A DNA stretch of 64,000 nucleotides from Rotaria macrura (lineage: Eukaryota; Rotifera; Eurotatoria; Philodinida; Philodinidae): NCBI GenBank assembly GCA_900239685.1, contig OENT01000184.1, positions 104,233 through 168,232 of the forward strand, written 5' to 3'. Under the pieces are notes generated by a model that was not told the DNA's origin, ran no database searches, and saw only the letters and a list, made by a program, of their open reading frames with translations. Below are positions 1 to 14,100 of the stretch, in pieces. Numbering within the stretch: position 1 is the first letter of the stretch; each line of letters starts with the position of its first letter. A program made the translations under genes and the position numbers.

Positions 1-606
1 TATTGACATGTCATATGATGTTAACAGAGTCTCTTCCGTTGTTGTGAATACCCAACTTTTTCTTGTTGACTGTCGATTTTTTTAAATACACATCGACATT
101 TTGTATATCTCTGAGAATTAACGCATTCAACCAGAGCTGGTTCTTTCATGACTCAAAAGCGTTGCTTTATCTAGTGACTATGAAAACAAATTGTATATAA
201 CGAATATTGTATGTTTTTATATATCAACTTTCTTCAAAGAGTAGGTATGAAGCTTCCGTCAATCAACAACAATAATTATAAAAGACAAGAGACTAGAACA
301 GTAATCAATTCTTTTACTATTGCTCATGATCGTTTCCGTGAGAATAGTGTCTAGTAAAAAGACTTGAAAATATGACGAACATATCACATCAGCTCACATC
401 GACAAGACTTAAAGAAATTTTCAATACTAGTTTCTACAACTGGCACGTCGTAATTCAAGAGATTTCATTAAAACATATGTTTAAATTGTGATCAAGCGTA
501 ATCCGAAGCATTTTATGACTCCTCACCAACACTGCCACGATTCTTGCACGAACTCTAGAATCAATGATATATTCATTTATTAGTGATAGTTATTATCTTG
601 ACCTAC

Positions 607-696
607 CCAAACTCCGAAACCAAGAATTAGTGCAAAGTAGAGTAACAGAACCAAGACGTCAGACCAATGAAGCACCGTCCCGATGATGGCTACCAT
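607..696 (-). CDS. First exon of an SLC5-like sodium/solute symporter (partial)
   Basis: A 30-codon exon starts at the ATG at 696 and stops at a GTAGGT donor after a Trp codon, phase 0. The peptide reads as a short N-terminus followed by one hydrophobic helix; its WSDVLVLLLYFALILGFGVW segment resembles the first transmembrane helix of SLC5 sodium/glucose-type cotransporters (pattern ...DI.V...YF....G.W), which also often break after the Trp. These carriers couple Na+ entry to sugar, vitamin or anion uptake at the plasma membrane. The remaining exons should lie on the minus strand beyond coordinate 1; I found no second exon in 1-606. One helix is thin evidence, so family membership is tentative and a chance membrane exon is the alternative. 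Confidence 0.4.
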
Positions 697-948
697 GTTT
701 TGGTTACTAGTATGAGTTGTGTGTGTATTTTGATTACACTAACTTCATTTTCAACATTATAAAAAGATTATGAATAGATCAATAAACGTGCCCTTTTTTC
801 TGAATCGAAATATTTCAAGGTTATCTTTTTATTTCTTTCTCATAAAACTAAGGGCACAACATCGATAATAGCAAAATACAAAAAACAACAACTAAAAATG
901 ACATTTTTACTAAAAGAAATACTTATTATCATAAATACATTTATCTTT

Positions 949-1416
949 TCATTTTTTTAAATAATAAAGATAATAAATATCATTGCCAAGTCGTCCAATG
1001 AATGGTGCTTTCGCTAATTTCTTTTCAAATTCGGCAGTTAATTCGTTTGTTGATTTATCTGAATCAGGTTTTACTTGACGATATCGTCTAATAATCTGTA
1101 AAGGAGTAATTCAGACAAAAATTGAACAACGATAACAATTAAGATATAGAATCAACTTAATTCTTTTCGTAGTTTATCAAAGCTAATTGGTTCGCCAGTT
1201 GAATTTTGAACAATAGTTCGAATTTGTACAATCCAGTCGAATTTTTTTGTTGGCCCGACTTAACAAATAGATAGATAACGAACATTTAAGAAAAAAGAAG
1301 CGAAAAGGGGGGGGGGTAATCTTCTTACCATCTGTATAATCACCGTTCATTTCAATGAGATATTTCGAACAGGAAAAGTATGAAAGATATATATATATAT
1401 ATGCAAGCTTATGCAT
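949..1416 (-). CDS. Unrecognised three-exon gene, splice model unresolved
   Basis: Three stretches on the minus strand look coding: 1329-1416 (ATG at 1416, ending ...EMNGDYTD at a GTAAGA donor), 1157-1258 (contains FDWIVQIRTIVQNSTGEPI) and 949-1095 (contains FEKKLAKAPFIGRLGNDIYY, stop TGA at 949-951). Exons one and two join in phase 1. The second-to-third junction does not work with the only nearby GT donor: exon two would leave one base over, while exon three is open only in phase 0. Either the donor is non-canonical, the exon boundary lies elsewhere, there is a one-base error, or the gene is decayed. No family recognised. Codon use (GAA, AAA, ATT, CGA rich) matches the confident genes nearby. 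Confidence 0.35.
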
Positions 1417-4400
1417 GTTCGTTTTTGACTTCTCTCTACTACGAAGATGAATCATAAACAAATAATAGAACGAACTATAAGATCAACATGCTTTCTGATA
1501 TTAGAAATAATCACGAGTGCATAGTTCTTGTTCTTAAGTAGATTTTTCGTTTCATTCTTTACAATCAAAACCGACCAAAATTTTCTTATGATTAACTCGA
1601 AACTTGTAAAACTGGGCCCAATCGAATGATGCCTGATAGTATGTACTCATTAAATCAAATTTACAACTGTGTGATTGTTACTAAAGCATATTTCATATCT
1701 AAATAAATTTGTCTCTGCCAATGTTTTAGTACACATATCACTTAATAGGTTTTCGAAAAGTGATAGTTAAAATTTCTAGTGAAAAACATAAACTTTTTAA
1801 ACAAAAACTTTTGAATGTATGAAGGATTACAGTATATTATTAGCTCAAGAACTTTCTTCTGGAAACGTTCTATTCTCAGTTTCAACTAATTTTTATGTTG
1901 TCTTCGAATACCTATGGATCGACTGATTTTAATAGTGAAAAGAAATTCTAATGCTCATGTGTCTCTCGCTTCAATGTGGCAAACATCATGATATTTCGAA
2001 AAGCGACCGATAGTTACGTCGTTGGAACCTATTATGAATGAATAAACTGGCCTACACTATACATCACAAGATTTTGAATAAGATACTAGAAAAATCGAGC
2101 TTATTATATTGACTAGTATAAAGATCTCAAACGGAGACAATCATTTAAGAATGAATCTGTCAACATTGATTTTCAGGTTCATACCATAATAAAGACAACA
2201 ATCTGATCATGAGTAGAATATTTATTGAGAAAATCAACACCAGATTGTTGAAAGAATAATGTCTTCCATGTTCTCTCCTCGTTTATTTTAATTTCACGTT
2301 TCCTTTCAAAATGGAGTCATTTCATATGAATCGATATTCAATGTTTTTCTTATGTTGAAGGATACCATTCAGCTGATGTGTCAAACATTGATTCCAGTCA
2401 ATACTTGATAATTCTTAACGAGAAGCTTAGCAGATTGAGTCATCTTTCACACAATCTAGATTGCAAGGAAAACCAGTGATACAAAATTCATTTGTAAAGC
2501 TTATTATTAACTGAAATCTTGTTTGATTAAGATCAGATTATCATTCAAAAACAAAGAAACTTATAGAAAGCCGAGGATACATTATAATTGGATTTACTCA
2601 TTCGCAAACTTTCAACTACCGTGCTATCGATTACTTTCGTTGAGAGATTGCTACACCAAGTCTAGGTTTTCTCTAGAATATGAAAGAGTCGTGTCATTGA
2701 CTATTAGTTATGGAACTCGGCGACATTGCCGTTATTGATTTCATTGTAATATCATATTCATTTTTGACAACAATCTCTTTTTCTTCTTTCAGTCTGATAC
2801 TCACCTGTGAGATAGGTATAACCATTAGATGCCGACACAACATGATATGAATACTGGATTCCAAATTTAAAAGTGAGATAAATCAGTTTAGTTATTTTCA
2901 TACTGTGAAGCGAGTTTTCTCGACCAGACGTTTGTACATGTATCAACATATACCAAATGAAATGTCGTTCTAATATTGAATGATAAAATTCATGTAGTCC
3001 TGAACTAATTGGATGTAAAGAGTTTGAATCTAAATTGAATACCACAAAATTTATTCTAGAATGTTCTATCGACATATATTGTAGTTTTGCACATGAGAAT
3101 TATCTCAAACTATTGCAAAGAATGACTTCTTCCATGTTCAAACTATGCTGAATGGGGAAATACGAAAAACACTTTTCTTGGGCTAGGATCAGGTACACGT
3201 TAATGCTAAAACAATTTCAGTCTGATTTAACCTAGAAAGAATCCGATACTAAATTGAAGAAGAAATATAGTTCGTATTTTCAAGACTTGATTGTCATTGT
3301 TTGTTCATTAGCCAGGATCACTACTATGATTCGAAAATTCTCTTCCCCCCAAATAGTGTTTTACTCAATTGTCAATACTCGAGTGCGAAACATTAAACAA
3401 CAAACGACAAACAGATAGGCAAAAGCAGCTGGAACTTATGACGATTCCTGAATCTGAGGGGACAGTCTTACGACCAAACTGATACGATTTTGCGAACTTA
3501 TTTTTCCTTTATGTAGTTTATAAAATCAATTCAGAAGTGATGAATCTTATATAGTTTTTTTCAGTAACATCGCTCTTTTTTCTCGAACATCGTTTTGTCT
3601 TCATATAATATTCAGCGTATCTTCTATGCTTTTTTCTCTTTATAGTCATAAATTGTTTAATCTGCCCATTTATCATACTAGAATTTACTGCATCGTGCTC
3701 TTTTCTCAGAATCACATGAGCATTTTTCTATGTAACTGTCATGGTGATGTCTCTATTATTCGATAGCATTTGTTGTAATCGTTACATATTTCTAATGAAT
3801 TCTATGGAAGTTTCAAAAATATTCTCTTCAGATCTTTCTTGGTTTTTATTACTTGATCCATAAAATAATCTTACAAACAGCTGATTTATTTATAGTTCTG
3901 AAGTAAACGATATTGAGCGTATCTCCATCATATACTTGGCTAATACATTCATTTTAACAGACGCATCTGTTTTCTTGTTTGTTCTCAAAATGACTAAACA
4001 CGATTTGTAATAATGTTTTGCATTGCTCTCAGACGGAAATTCATCAAATTTCAAATCAACAGATGTTAGGATATCATATTTCCACCGATATGTCCTTGGG
4101 TTAGTGAAAATATAAGATGAAGCAGAATATGTAAAGAAGATTACTAGGCAGTCCGATGGAAGATTCGCGCTTTAACCAGTATGATTTAGATACTATGCTA
4201 CTTGCTATCACGGTTCTTCTAACAAAAAGACTGCATGCTAACATTTCTATGATCTTTGAAATAAACTCACGATCTATTCTTTTTTTTCGGTGCAAGTTAT
4301 TTGTTAGTACACTGTCATACGAATAATGCGTCTCTGTTCTATAGATATGTGTGTTCTATCAGAAAATTTATATTGTAACATTTCTAAAAAAGAAGCATTA

Positions 4401-5341
4401 TCAACTATTTTGTTGTGCATTCTTTTTACATCTGTTGTTGTTTTGTCTCACTGCTGGATTCTCTTGTTCATGGACATAAGTAACTCTTATCATGATCAGA
4501 ACAGTTGGCTTCACTAGCAAAACCTGTAGGATCATGATTGCTACGATCGTAGCTAGCTGATCGTCTCTATCATCATCATCTTGATTACTGAAATACGAGT
4601 TGTAGCAAAATCACAATATAATGTTTCGAGACATACTAGTCAACTGGCGAAAAACAGTCATATTCTGCTGTAGTCACGTTTTTCACTATGACAAATAGAA
4701 AACTCACCTCTACCTACTGGCAAAACCAACGAAATATAAGCTCAAATGAATCCCCTATTGCTATAAAGTGAGTCTGACCTACTTATTTCCTTGACTCATA
4801 TTCATGAGTTTCCGATCGGTATCAGTCATTGCCTCATATACTCACGAGACACACATGAACAGGAGCAATTTTAAATGTACTTTAAGGGAGCATGTCTATG
4901 TTTCTAAATACAGTTCTTTGAATAAAGTCGGAAATATCTACTCTACAACTGCACTCTAGCCTCGCTTGTCTAATTTTGAAAATTGTAATTATTGTAATTG
5001 GCAGCATGAAAATATCTGATTTTAAAATAATAATCCTACTGAAAGAAACATTTCAAAATCACTCATCAGAACAATAATTCATTTTTTTTTGTAGTTAGCA
5101 ATGTTACATTTTTTTATCGATTTTTCAACGCATGTTAGGATATTGTTTCGATTATTTTATTTTATATCTAGATCATATAGATATACATTTTCTTTAAGCA
5201 AAAGACATATTTTTAATGATGATGATGATAATGGTATATGTACAATAAACGGGATTACACAAAACAATTCATCGCGAAATTAAACGGATACATAAAAGAG
5301 ACATAAATCTGACATTCTACAAAAGTTGATTTAAATATTCT
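1417..5341. other. Intergenic, no supported gene
   Basis: Only short open frames without recognisable protein features occur here, on both strands (for example a 105-codon minus frame at 2758-3075 with no family resemblance and no convincing splice sites). A simple TA run sits at 1388-1402 just inside the preceding gene model. I see no RNA gene or mobile element. Confidence 0.6.
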
Positions 5342-6545
5342 TTATTGTCCAATAGTATAATGTTGTTGAATCGTTTGAGGAGTCTAAAAATTAAATATTA
5401 AATAAATAAAATATAGAATATACACTTACAGCCATGGTAACAATATTTGATGATAAATTTTGAGGTAATTGAATGATTTGTCCATCTACAAAAACAAATA
5501 AAGTAAAATTTATTCTTCGAGAATCCAGGCTAACACCAAAAAGTCTCGAATGACTAAATTAAGTTTAAAAAGGATTTTTCAAATGATGAATTATGCAACA
5601 GTCAACTTGTTTTCGTTCATAGGATACTCATGTTTAGCAATAGATTTACTAGGTAATCCATCGAACAGTAACAAAAAAATATTCTTTCCTAATGAAACGT
5701 TCGGTTTGTTGGCAATGTCTTTCGACTGATCGGTGTACTAAACTTCGAATAGATAGTGTGCTATCTCATTTTTTATATTCACTTGAATATTTTACGTGAC
5801 ATCATGAATTGAATGAAAACATTCTCGAGACATATGGGAAACAATCTTTTTCATGCCTTCTAATACTCTACTGATACTAATTCAAATGGCCGACACGATT
5901 CTCGTTTAATGGGCTACGATTAGCATATCTGCCTTCTGACAGGAAAACTACGCACTTGGCAATTGTATGGTATTTCCCATGGCACCCGATGTTGGTAATG
6001 TAACAATGTACTGCACTTCGCTGACAGTATCTTTTTTCTTGTGTGTTTTTGTTGCTTCTTCTCGTGGAACAATGTCGATAAGAAAATCAAACAGTTCATT
6101 CTTAGCAATTGCAGCTGCTACGTCATTACGCTAGAATGAAGAAATTCTATTCATAAAAGTCATTAATCATATAAACAAAAACAACCTGTAATGTACGTCG
6201 GCGACTTTCTTCTGTTTGTAACCACGAATGAATTGTTAGTTCTTGAATAAATAATTCTGCAGCTTTAGCGAACAGAATAGGTACTTCAGCACTTATCATT
6301 TTAACATCATCGTCTAGTTTCATGATCTTTTTAATACGAGCTAATGGTAAATCACTCGTGCGAAATTCAACCTGAAAATGAAAAGAAAATCAGAAATGAA
6401 AATTGGACAATGCTATCATTTTTTTTTATATTACGATATTGATATCATCGATCTCATGCTTAATTTGTGTCCAATATTTGTCGAGTAGTTCTTTACCAGC
6501 TGACGGTTCTATATTTTCAGCTTCAGCTTTAGTAGAATCCATCAT
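5342..6545 (-). CDS. NFYC: Nuclear transcription factor Y subunit gamma (NF-YC/HAP5)
   Basis: Histone-fold subunit of the CCAAT-box-binding NF-Y trimer; it pairs with NF-YB and then recruits NF-YA in the nucleus. Five exons: 6435-6545, 6186-6371, 5956-6130, 5430-5485, 5342-5383, total 189 aa. All four introns are GT-AG with matching phases (0,0,1,0). The histone fold occupies about residues 21-115 and carries [33 protein letters not shown] and [13 protein letters not shown], near-identical to the NF-YC family, ending in the family motif [12 protein letters not shown]. The short C-terminal part is Q/I/L-rich ([16 protein letters not shown]), a reduced version of the long glutamine-rich activation domain of vertebrate NF-YC. 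The start is the first of two adjacent ATGs; the frame is open a little further upstream, so a slightly longer N-terminus is possible. Confidence 0.95.
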
Positions 6546-8100
6546 ATAATTTTCGTCAAGATTTATTTTATCTCGAAATATCAGCAAGAAAACAATAAAT
6601 GTACATAGAAAATACTATTTGAGTGAAATACTATCGAGTCATTGAATTTACTTATTTATAGATTCTTCCTTTCTCTTCATTATAAATGGACATCGTCGTA
6701 GAGGAATAGCAAAATGTAAAACACACAGTGACACCTATATGATAGTAAATCGTTCATAAAAATTCATATTCATTTGTTTAAGAAGTAGTAAAAGATGATG
6801 CTTTTCATGACCGGTTACATTAAAGGGTTTTTCTTTAGTCATAATAATGAGTAATCACACATATAGGTATCGAATTTGTTCAATGTCGAACGGCTAAGAT
6901 AAGCTACTACATACGTCTTGTACATTCAAAATCGCTATCAGCAACGGGAATCACGTTGATAATGTAGCCATAGAATCTAAAAAGTGTATGTTGCTTATCT
7001 TAACCAATATGAACCAGAATTAAATGCTTAAGAATTAGTCAGACACAGGAAAACGAATTACAATTGAATTAAGAAATGTAATTGGTGCATAAAGAGTTGA
7101 GTCACCAATTTTTTTAGATGACTTAATTCTGAATTAACCAATCACATTGTTGAATTCAACTTTAACTTTAATTCACTTTTCTTGTGTGTTTCGCTTTTAA
7201 GAGAGTTTGTTTTTCTTCAATACTATTAGACGTTATCTGAATTCTCTTTCAGCCGAACTCTCATTGTTAATGCACAACATATCCAATAATACTCTGGAAG
7301 ATATGAAGGTTATTTTCAGTTTCATTGTACATACTCAATTAAGATTTTGTTCAGACATTGAATCGATGACAACTAGTTATCTGCATTCACATTGATATTA
7401 ACCGTAAAAGCAGTATTGACATAGACAAGAATTCAGCCTGAAATACTGTTTTTATTTGGTTAGACTGACGCATATATTTTTCACTAAGGTTCTACTCTAT
7501 CGGTTTTATATCAATTTGTTATTTACTATTAGATACATTCAATAAGAACTTTTATGTTCATAAGTCAAGTAAAATTGAAAAACGAGTAACTGTAAGAAAC
7601 TTAATCCAAGCGAAAACGATACGTTTCACTGATATGCACAGGAATTTTTTAATTGACATGCTATTATCAAATATTACTTATTTGTTTATGATTCATAAAA
7701 CGACCAATGAACTTAACGTTTTGATGACATTGTTAGCTGTTAGAAGAGAAACAGAACGCTGTCCACGTTTACTTTCTTTCAAGAAAAACAAAAAAATTTC
7801 TTTGTACAAACAGTTGTGTAACTTGTCAGGAGAAAATTTCTCATGCTTTCAAAAAATTAACTATAAAGGCGAGACTAGCATGAAGCTCATTATTTTTATT
7901 CTATACTAAAGTCTATATTAGTATCACACCATGCAATGTCAATGACAAGTCTTAATCTATTGTTTAAATGATTTAGTTTTCATGTACGATATTAGTATTA
8001 GTTTGTTTTCGGTATCTTTTCAATTTTAGTTTTCTAGATAAAATAAAGAGGCAGCGAACATTAGAAATGATGACATAATCGCAAAATTTTTCCCAAAAGG
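6546..8100. other. Intergenic between divergent NF-YC and SMG7
   Basis: Head-to-head spacer of about 1.55 kb that should hold both promoters. I see an imperfect hairpin at 7066-7129 (arms GAATTAAG..AATTGGTG and CACCAATT..CTTAATTC). The open frames at 7207-7395 and 7634-7909 show no protein features. Confidence 0.5.
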
Positions 8101-11100
8101 ATGGCAACTTCAATAAATCGCAGGCGATTTCATCCGTGAGTGACTCTTTTTGTTTTTGTTAATCGTTCCATTGTTTTTCTCTTTTTCTTATTTAGAAATC
8201 ATCGCCGAACAAAACCCATCATTTCAACCAATGATGGAGAAAATCTTCAGTCGGTATCCCAAGAAATGTTTGATGAATGTGACAAAATAAAACAAAAAGT
8301 TCTTTCAATACCCAATGGTAAAACAGAAATATGGATCTATCGACAAGAATTGCTTGATCAATATGAACAATTAATTTTATTTGACCTTGACTATGCTATT
8401 GAAAAAAAAATTGAACATGATTTATGGACGATTATTTTTAAAAATGAAATTAGTTTTAAACAAGAACAACTAAAAGAAAATAATCAAAATCAAAATAAAC
8501 GAGCAGAAATTCAAACTAGTTTGCAAAATTTCTATGAATATGCTAGAGGATATTATATGAAATTATTACAGGTACGATCTTTTTGTCAGCATCGTCATCC
8601 CTTTTATTCGCAGTTCGTCAAACAGAATACACTAAGATAGTTTTAGTCAAGAAAGATCTCAACGAATCGTGTACCCGTTTTTCTAACATTGAAAATTTCG
8701 ACTAGTGTCTTCTATGAAACCTTGGAAGTTTCTCAAGAGTCGAAAAATAGAATGAGCCTTTAAATTTTATGCATATTTTAAACAAAGATAGTTTAGTTCT
8801 ATCAAGTGAATTATGAGGCAAAATACTTACATCTCTTGAATTCTTGATTCTTTTTACGCATGAAAACCAGCGATTACCATTATAAAGTTGTTAGAACCTT
8901 AAAACTACGACTTTTATAGTAAATGTTGAACGTACAATAATAATCTGACAGACGTAGCATTGTTTATGTTACGAACTTCGTAGGATCAAACTTCTTAAAC
9001 GTCTAAATAACGATTGAAACTTGGTAATATTGTGTTGTACTTGAATTAAGTGTCTTGGTTTATTGTTTTAGAACTGAGAAACAAAAGTTGCTCTAGAAAA
9101 ACTGTATCAAGTTTTAGAATTGAATCAAATTAACAAGGTTCCATTATGTCTATCTTTTTAGTTCATCTGAATGCGTTCTACAAAAATGTTACATAGATGG
9201 AATCATGATCCCATGAAAAATTATTTTCCATTTTCTGAGACAGTCGAAACTCACATTCGTTTTTCCATCCATAGTTGCAAGCGACGTGGTCTTTGAGTCT
9301 TTATACAACATGAAATAGATAACGTTGAACAATTTAGAAAAGATCAGTTTTTGCGAAAGAGAAGTATCCTTCGACTGATAAATCCTTTTCTCTTTTGTTG
9401 AAACATAATAAGTACAGTCGATCCAGTTTGTTGATTCTGATTCTCGTAAATAACATGTCTCTCTTGATTCAGTCTCATAAATTGCAAACAATAGTGAAAA
9501 AGTATCTTTCCATCAAAAAGTAGGCATCGTACTATTTTAAATGTATGGCAGAATGAAATATTACTAGGAATGCCTGTTTTTACAAATCTGTTATAGTTAA
9601 ATGACAGATAATAAGCTATACATCAGTGATGTAATGCGTAACTAGTCGTCACACATTTATAATCGTTTCTTTTTCATTTATTCATGAACTAATACTGACA
9701 ATCGCTACTAAATATAGACTGGAAGAAAGTTTACCATTCGCTTAATATCCACATGTAAAGCAAATATTACTTTCATTCATGTTTATCCTAGATTGGTACA
9801 CAGTTTGTATTAGAGGAAAGTTCGTTTTCGCTCTCTCACGTAATGTTAGTGAATATAATAGAGAACAACTATGTATGAACGACAAATGTCGAAAAATCAC
9901 CAATCAATTTAAAACTAAACAAGAACATACTGAATGTTCTATATCGAAATCTTAGAAATGATAAATATGTCGATATGATTAATTTTATAAACAACCGAGG
10001 ATAGTTGATGAAAAGTTATTAGTTGCATAAGAATCTTCGATCTCACACTGTTGATTCACTAGCGTAAATATCTGTAAAAGTGACTGGTTCTGACGTTTAG
10101 TCTCATGCCATCATGAAAGACATAGATATGACTTGTGATAAATACGTTAGTAGCGTAGTGATTACATAAAGATTGCCGTTCTCTTATGTTGAATCTAAAA
10201 CTAGCTGTAGTTTCCTAGGCTAAATAATTAGTATTGCTCTTAATGGCGATTTTCTATTGTTTGTGACTAAAGAGATTTTGGAAGAAGCATTTTTATTTTT
10301 TATATAGTCTTATCGTTTTCACCGACAAAATGACTCGATGAATTTCTTTCCTTGACAACGAGCCTGACTTTTTGTTTGCTTGCATAGGATGTGGTTCATT
10401 CGTACAATTTTGAAAATTCTATTTGTAAATTAACTTTTCCATTCTTACACAAACGAAATCATTATTCAACTCAAACGCGTTCATGTAAAGAAGCTTCGCT
10501 GCTTTATTTTATTCAACATATTCTTGTCCATGTCGGCGATTTAAATCGTTATTCAAATCAAATTGATTTAGCTAAAACATTCTATCAGTATGCTATACAC
10601 ACAATACCATGTTTAGGTCAACCATATAATCAAATAGCTATATTGCACGAAATGAAAAATCCTTCGTCATTATTAACACCAGGACAAAATCAATTAATAA
10701 CAGCATACTATTACATTCGCAGTATAGCCATAAAAGTTACTTTTCCATTAGCAATACCAAATTTAGAAAAATTATTTATACGGTTAAAAGATATACCAAT
10801 AACACGTTATGAACAACAACAGAATGATTTCTTTACTTTATTTTTACAAATCATTGCTATGATTAATTTAGAAACCAGCATTAACGATATTCATGCATTT
10901 ATGAGTCTATTTAAATTGATAGTTCTTAAGAATTTCAATCAGTTACATTTCATTCAAATGATAACGATTATTATGTTTACATTACATCGTGCACTTGACT
11001 TGTTACCACGATCGTCACCATCAAAAAAGCCTGAATTACAATTCGATATAACACTACAATTATTTATCATTATTATTGAACAATGTCTAGAAGCCATACA

Positions 11101-14100
11101 AGTACCATTATCGATGATGATTATTGATGAACAACATATTCTACCAATATTGTATCTATCATTTGCTTACTTATCGAATATACAAAAACATAAAATAGAT
11201 TTATTTGAACATAATGTTTTCCAACAAAAACAAACAATGTGGAATTCATTAGCCAAATTACTGAGATCATTTGGAGTTTATGCATTAAGTCTTGACGCGA
11301 TCAAAGGTAGAGATGAATCGATCGATTCAATTCAAAGAATCATATATGTTGCTAGAAATATCTAGTTTATGGTTAGAATAATTAGATTATAATATCTTAC
11401 ATAATTTACTATGATCTGCTGATACTGCGTAAAAGTTTTCTTGAAAATAACAGATCATCATGGAGTGCTAAGAAAAGTAGTGCTTGTTTTTCTCTAAAAT
11501 ATACAAAAATATCTGATATAGCTGAAAATGGTTAGATCTAGTTTTGATTCTTCAGGACTTTCGACAGTAAATATCTTTTGAATTTTAAGATCGATGTTCC
11601 ACTTAATTGTATGATTAAATATTGAGCAGAAAACAATGCATGATTGTCACTGAAAAAATGTCCTAAATAATTGTTTCATAAATTTTCAATGAAAAACTTC
11701 TCAAATTGACAAGTGATTTATCATATCAGTGAGAGTATCATGATAACGTTAGAAAAAGATGCCGATAAAAAAACAAAATTCGTGCAAAGTAATATTTTAA
11801 ATCGATTTATCATTGCTTTTTTAATGATCTTCCGACGTGTGATGTAACTGACAGATGATATGTTGAATTTGCCATTGTATATTCGGGCAGCTGTAGGCGA
11901 AACAATAAGTCTTGTTTTTAAAAGATTAAACATCTACATTAATTCTAACTGTCTACTATATATATATATGTGAGTACTAACTTACACTGCTAATAGTTCA
12001 ATATTTGGATAAAGGTATCATTCTTGCGATTGAAACTTTCGATACATTCAAACAATATGTAGAAATGTCTATCAGTAAGATTTTGTATTGAACCTTCGTT
12101 ATTTGATCTTTCGGAATGTACTTCAAGTTTGACAAAACGTAAATTACAATAGTAATAATAACAATGATATGATTTCGAATGACGATAACAGCTTACTAAC
12201 AGAGAATTTAAAAAGTATTTCACTATATCATCTTGTATAACTCAATATTTGATAGGGGACTGTAGCTATCGACTATTGAATCAATATAACATGTGCAGCT
12301 TTCATATTTCGTACCTAACATGAATTTATGGTACTATTACATATGTTGTTTGCATCATAACTAGAACGAATAAAATCTAATTTCTCTTTTTGAAACATTG
12401 TGAAGTAGTAGAACATAGAAAGCTGTTACATGACAATTCATCGTTCAGCTTTTTTCTAGATGAGAATTTTTGGAAAATCAAATTGGTTTTTTACATTTTC
12501 ATCAATAAAATACTTCAAATAAATAAGTTTTTGTCAAAAAATTTAGTAATATTTCAAATGCAACATATTTTAATCTTCCGGGAGACATAAAATCGATCGA
12601 CGAATAGTCAACTGGTTCCGTTTTTTTGAAACATACTCAGACTTCTCGTGGTAAATATTTTAACGATTCTCATGTAATCTCTCTACATACCGTTCTCTAT
12701 AATCAGATGTTCTCGTTAAAGATAACTATATGTGATAACAATGACAAACAAAATCTGATTTTATTCTTTGTTTAGGCAAGAATGAATCAACAGGATCACT
12801 ATTTTATAAATATAACGATTATCCTCTAGCTGAAGAATGCACATTAGAATGTTTCACGCCATTGAATGATATTCTTAAATCATATAATTTTAAGAAATAT
12901 CTTGGTGACGAAATAACCAACGAATATTTAAGTGAAAAGGATATAAGACAATTAAGAAAACAACGTTTAGTATCAATTTTACGAAATCTATGTCAAAAAA
13001 CAGATGACAAAACAAAGAAGAAAAATTTTGACCATCTAATAACATATGCCAAAGATGAAATGGTTTATTTTGAATCATCATTACCACTAATGCAACAAAT
13101 TCCATCATCAAACTTTGGCGTTCCTGGTGATCGACGTACCATACATGTATGTTTCTAATGTATCGTCTATGGACTTACAAGATATTTTCTTGAAATAGAA
13201 GCCAACATCTGACGAACAAAAATCTTACAATCCAAATGGTACAACTGTTAAAACACCTCGTGGTGCTCGTAATGTAGCACTAAGGCAATTTCTTGAGCCA
13301 GCTTTAGCTGGTATGTAGTTGAGAAGGATTAATCGGTTTGAAATAATCTTTATTCATTTAGCTTCTGAATCTGCATCGAATACTCGTTCTCCAAATCAAA
13401 AGAATTCATCTACTGATGCAGTACCATTTCCACCACCACCGCCTCCGCCACCTCTTAATCGTACGTAATATAAATCTGACAATCAACAATTATTCACTCT
13501 TTTCATTTCACTCAAATTTAGAATCGTTTATTGATGACTGTGAAGTATGGCCACGTTTACCATCTTCATCTGAATCGAAAGATCTATTTCAACAACAACC
13601 ATTCGATTTTGAGTAATGAATCAATGCTAGCACCAGCAGATTTCAGTCTTTGACGCTAAATCAGTTCATCTCTGGTTATTGGTTTTTATTGTCTTCTCTT
13701 TAATGTATACTCTTCTTCAGTCGTTTGTTTTTCTGTTTTCAACTATCTGTCCTCTCTGTTATCATTCTTTCTTTCTTGATCATACTTTCTTTCTTGATCA
13801 TACTCGGCAGTTGGTTACAGTGTTTCCAATACAAATCTAAAGCAAAAGGTCAAATGAAATTTTATTTTTGCCATCAAAGTGCAACATGACACTGTACTTC
13901 TCTTAGTAAAGTATCATAAAGTTTCTAAGGTGTGGATCGTTAGAATAAGATTAAGAAAGAGAAATATTTCATCTATAGGTGACACTAAATCTAGAATAAT
14001 AAAAATCTTCAGGAATTCTAAGTTTACATATAATGAATACGAAAGTGTAAAAAATGTTCAGCATGTGTGAAATTGACACTTTGTCATCATGGTGTACCCG

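Noticed and set aside
2758..3075. 105-codon minus-strand frame
   Set aside because: No family resemblance, no splice signals fitting neighbours, and codon use unlike the confident exons.
7066..7129. Imperfect hairpin considered as a microRNA or terminator-like structure
   Set aside because: The stem is short and interrupted, and AT-rich DNA gives such structures often; no further support.
7634..7909. 91-codon frame upstream of SMG7, considered as an SMG7 5' exon
   Set aside because: SMG7 already has a good start exon at 8101, and this frame does not join it in phase through canonical sites.
13764..13802. Tandem duplication of TTCTTTCTTGATCATACT in SMG7 intron 7
   Set aside because: Two copies only; ordinary slippage in a pyrimidine-rich intron.
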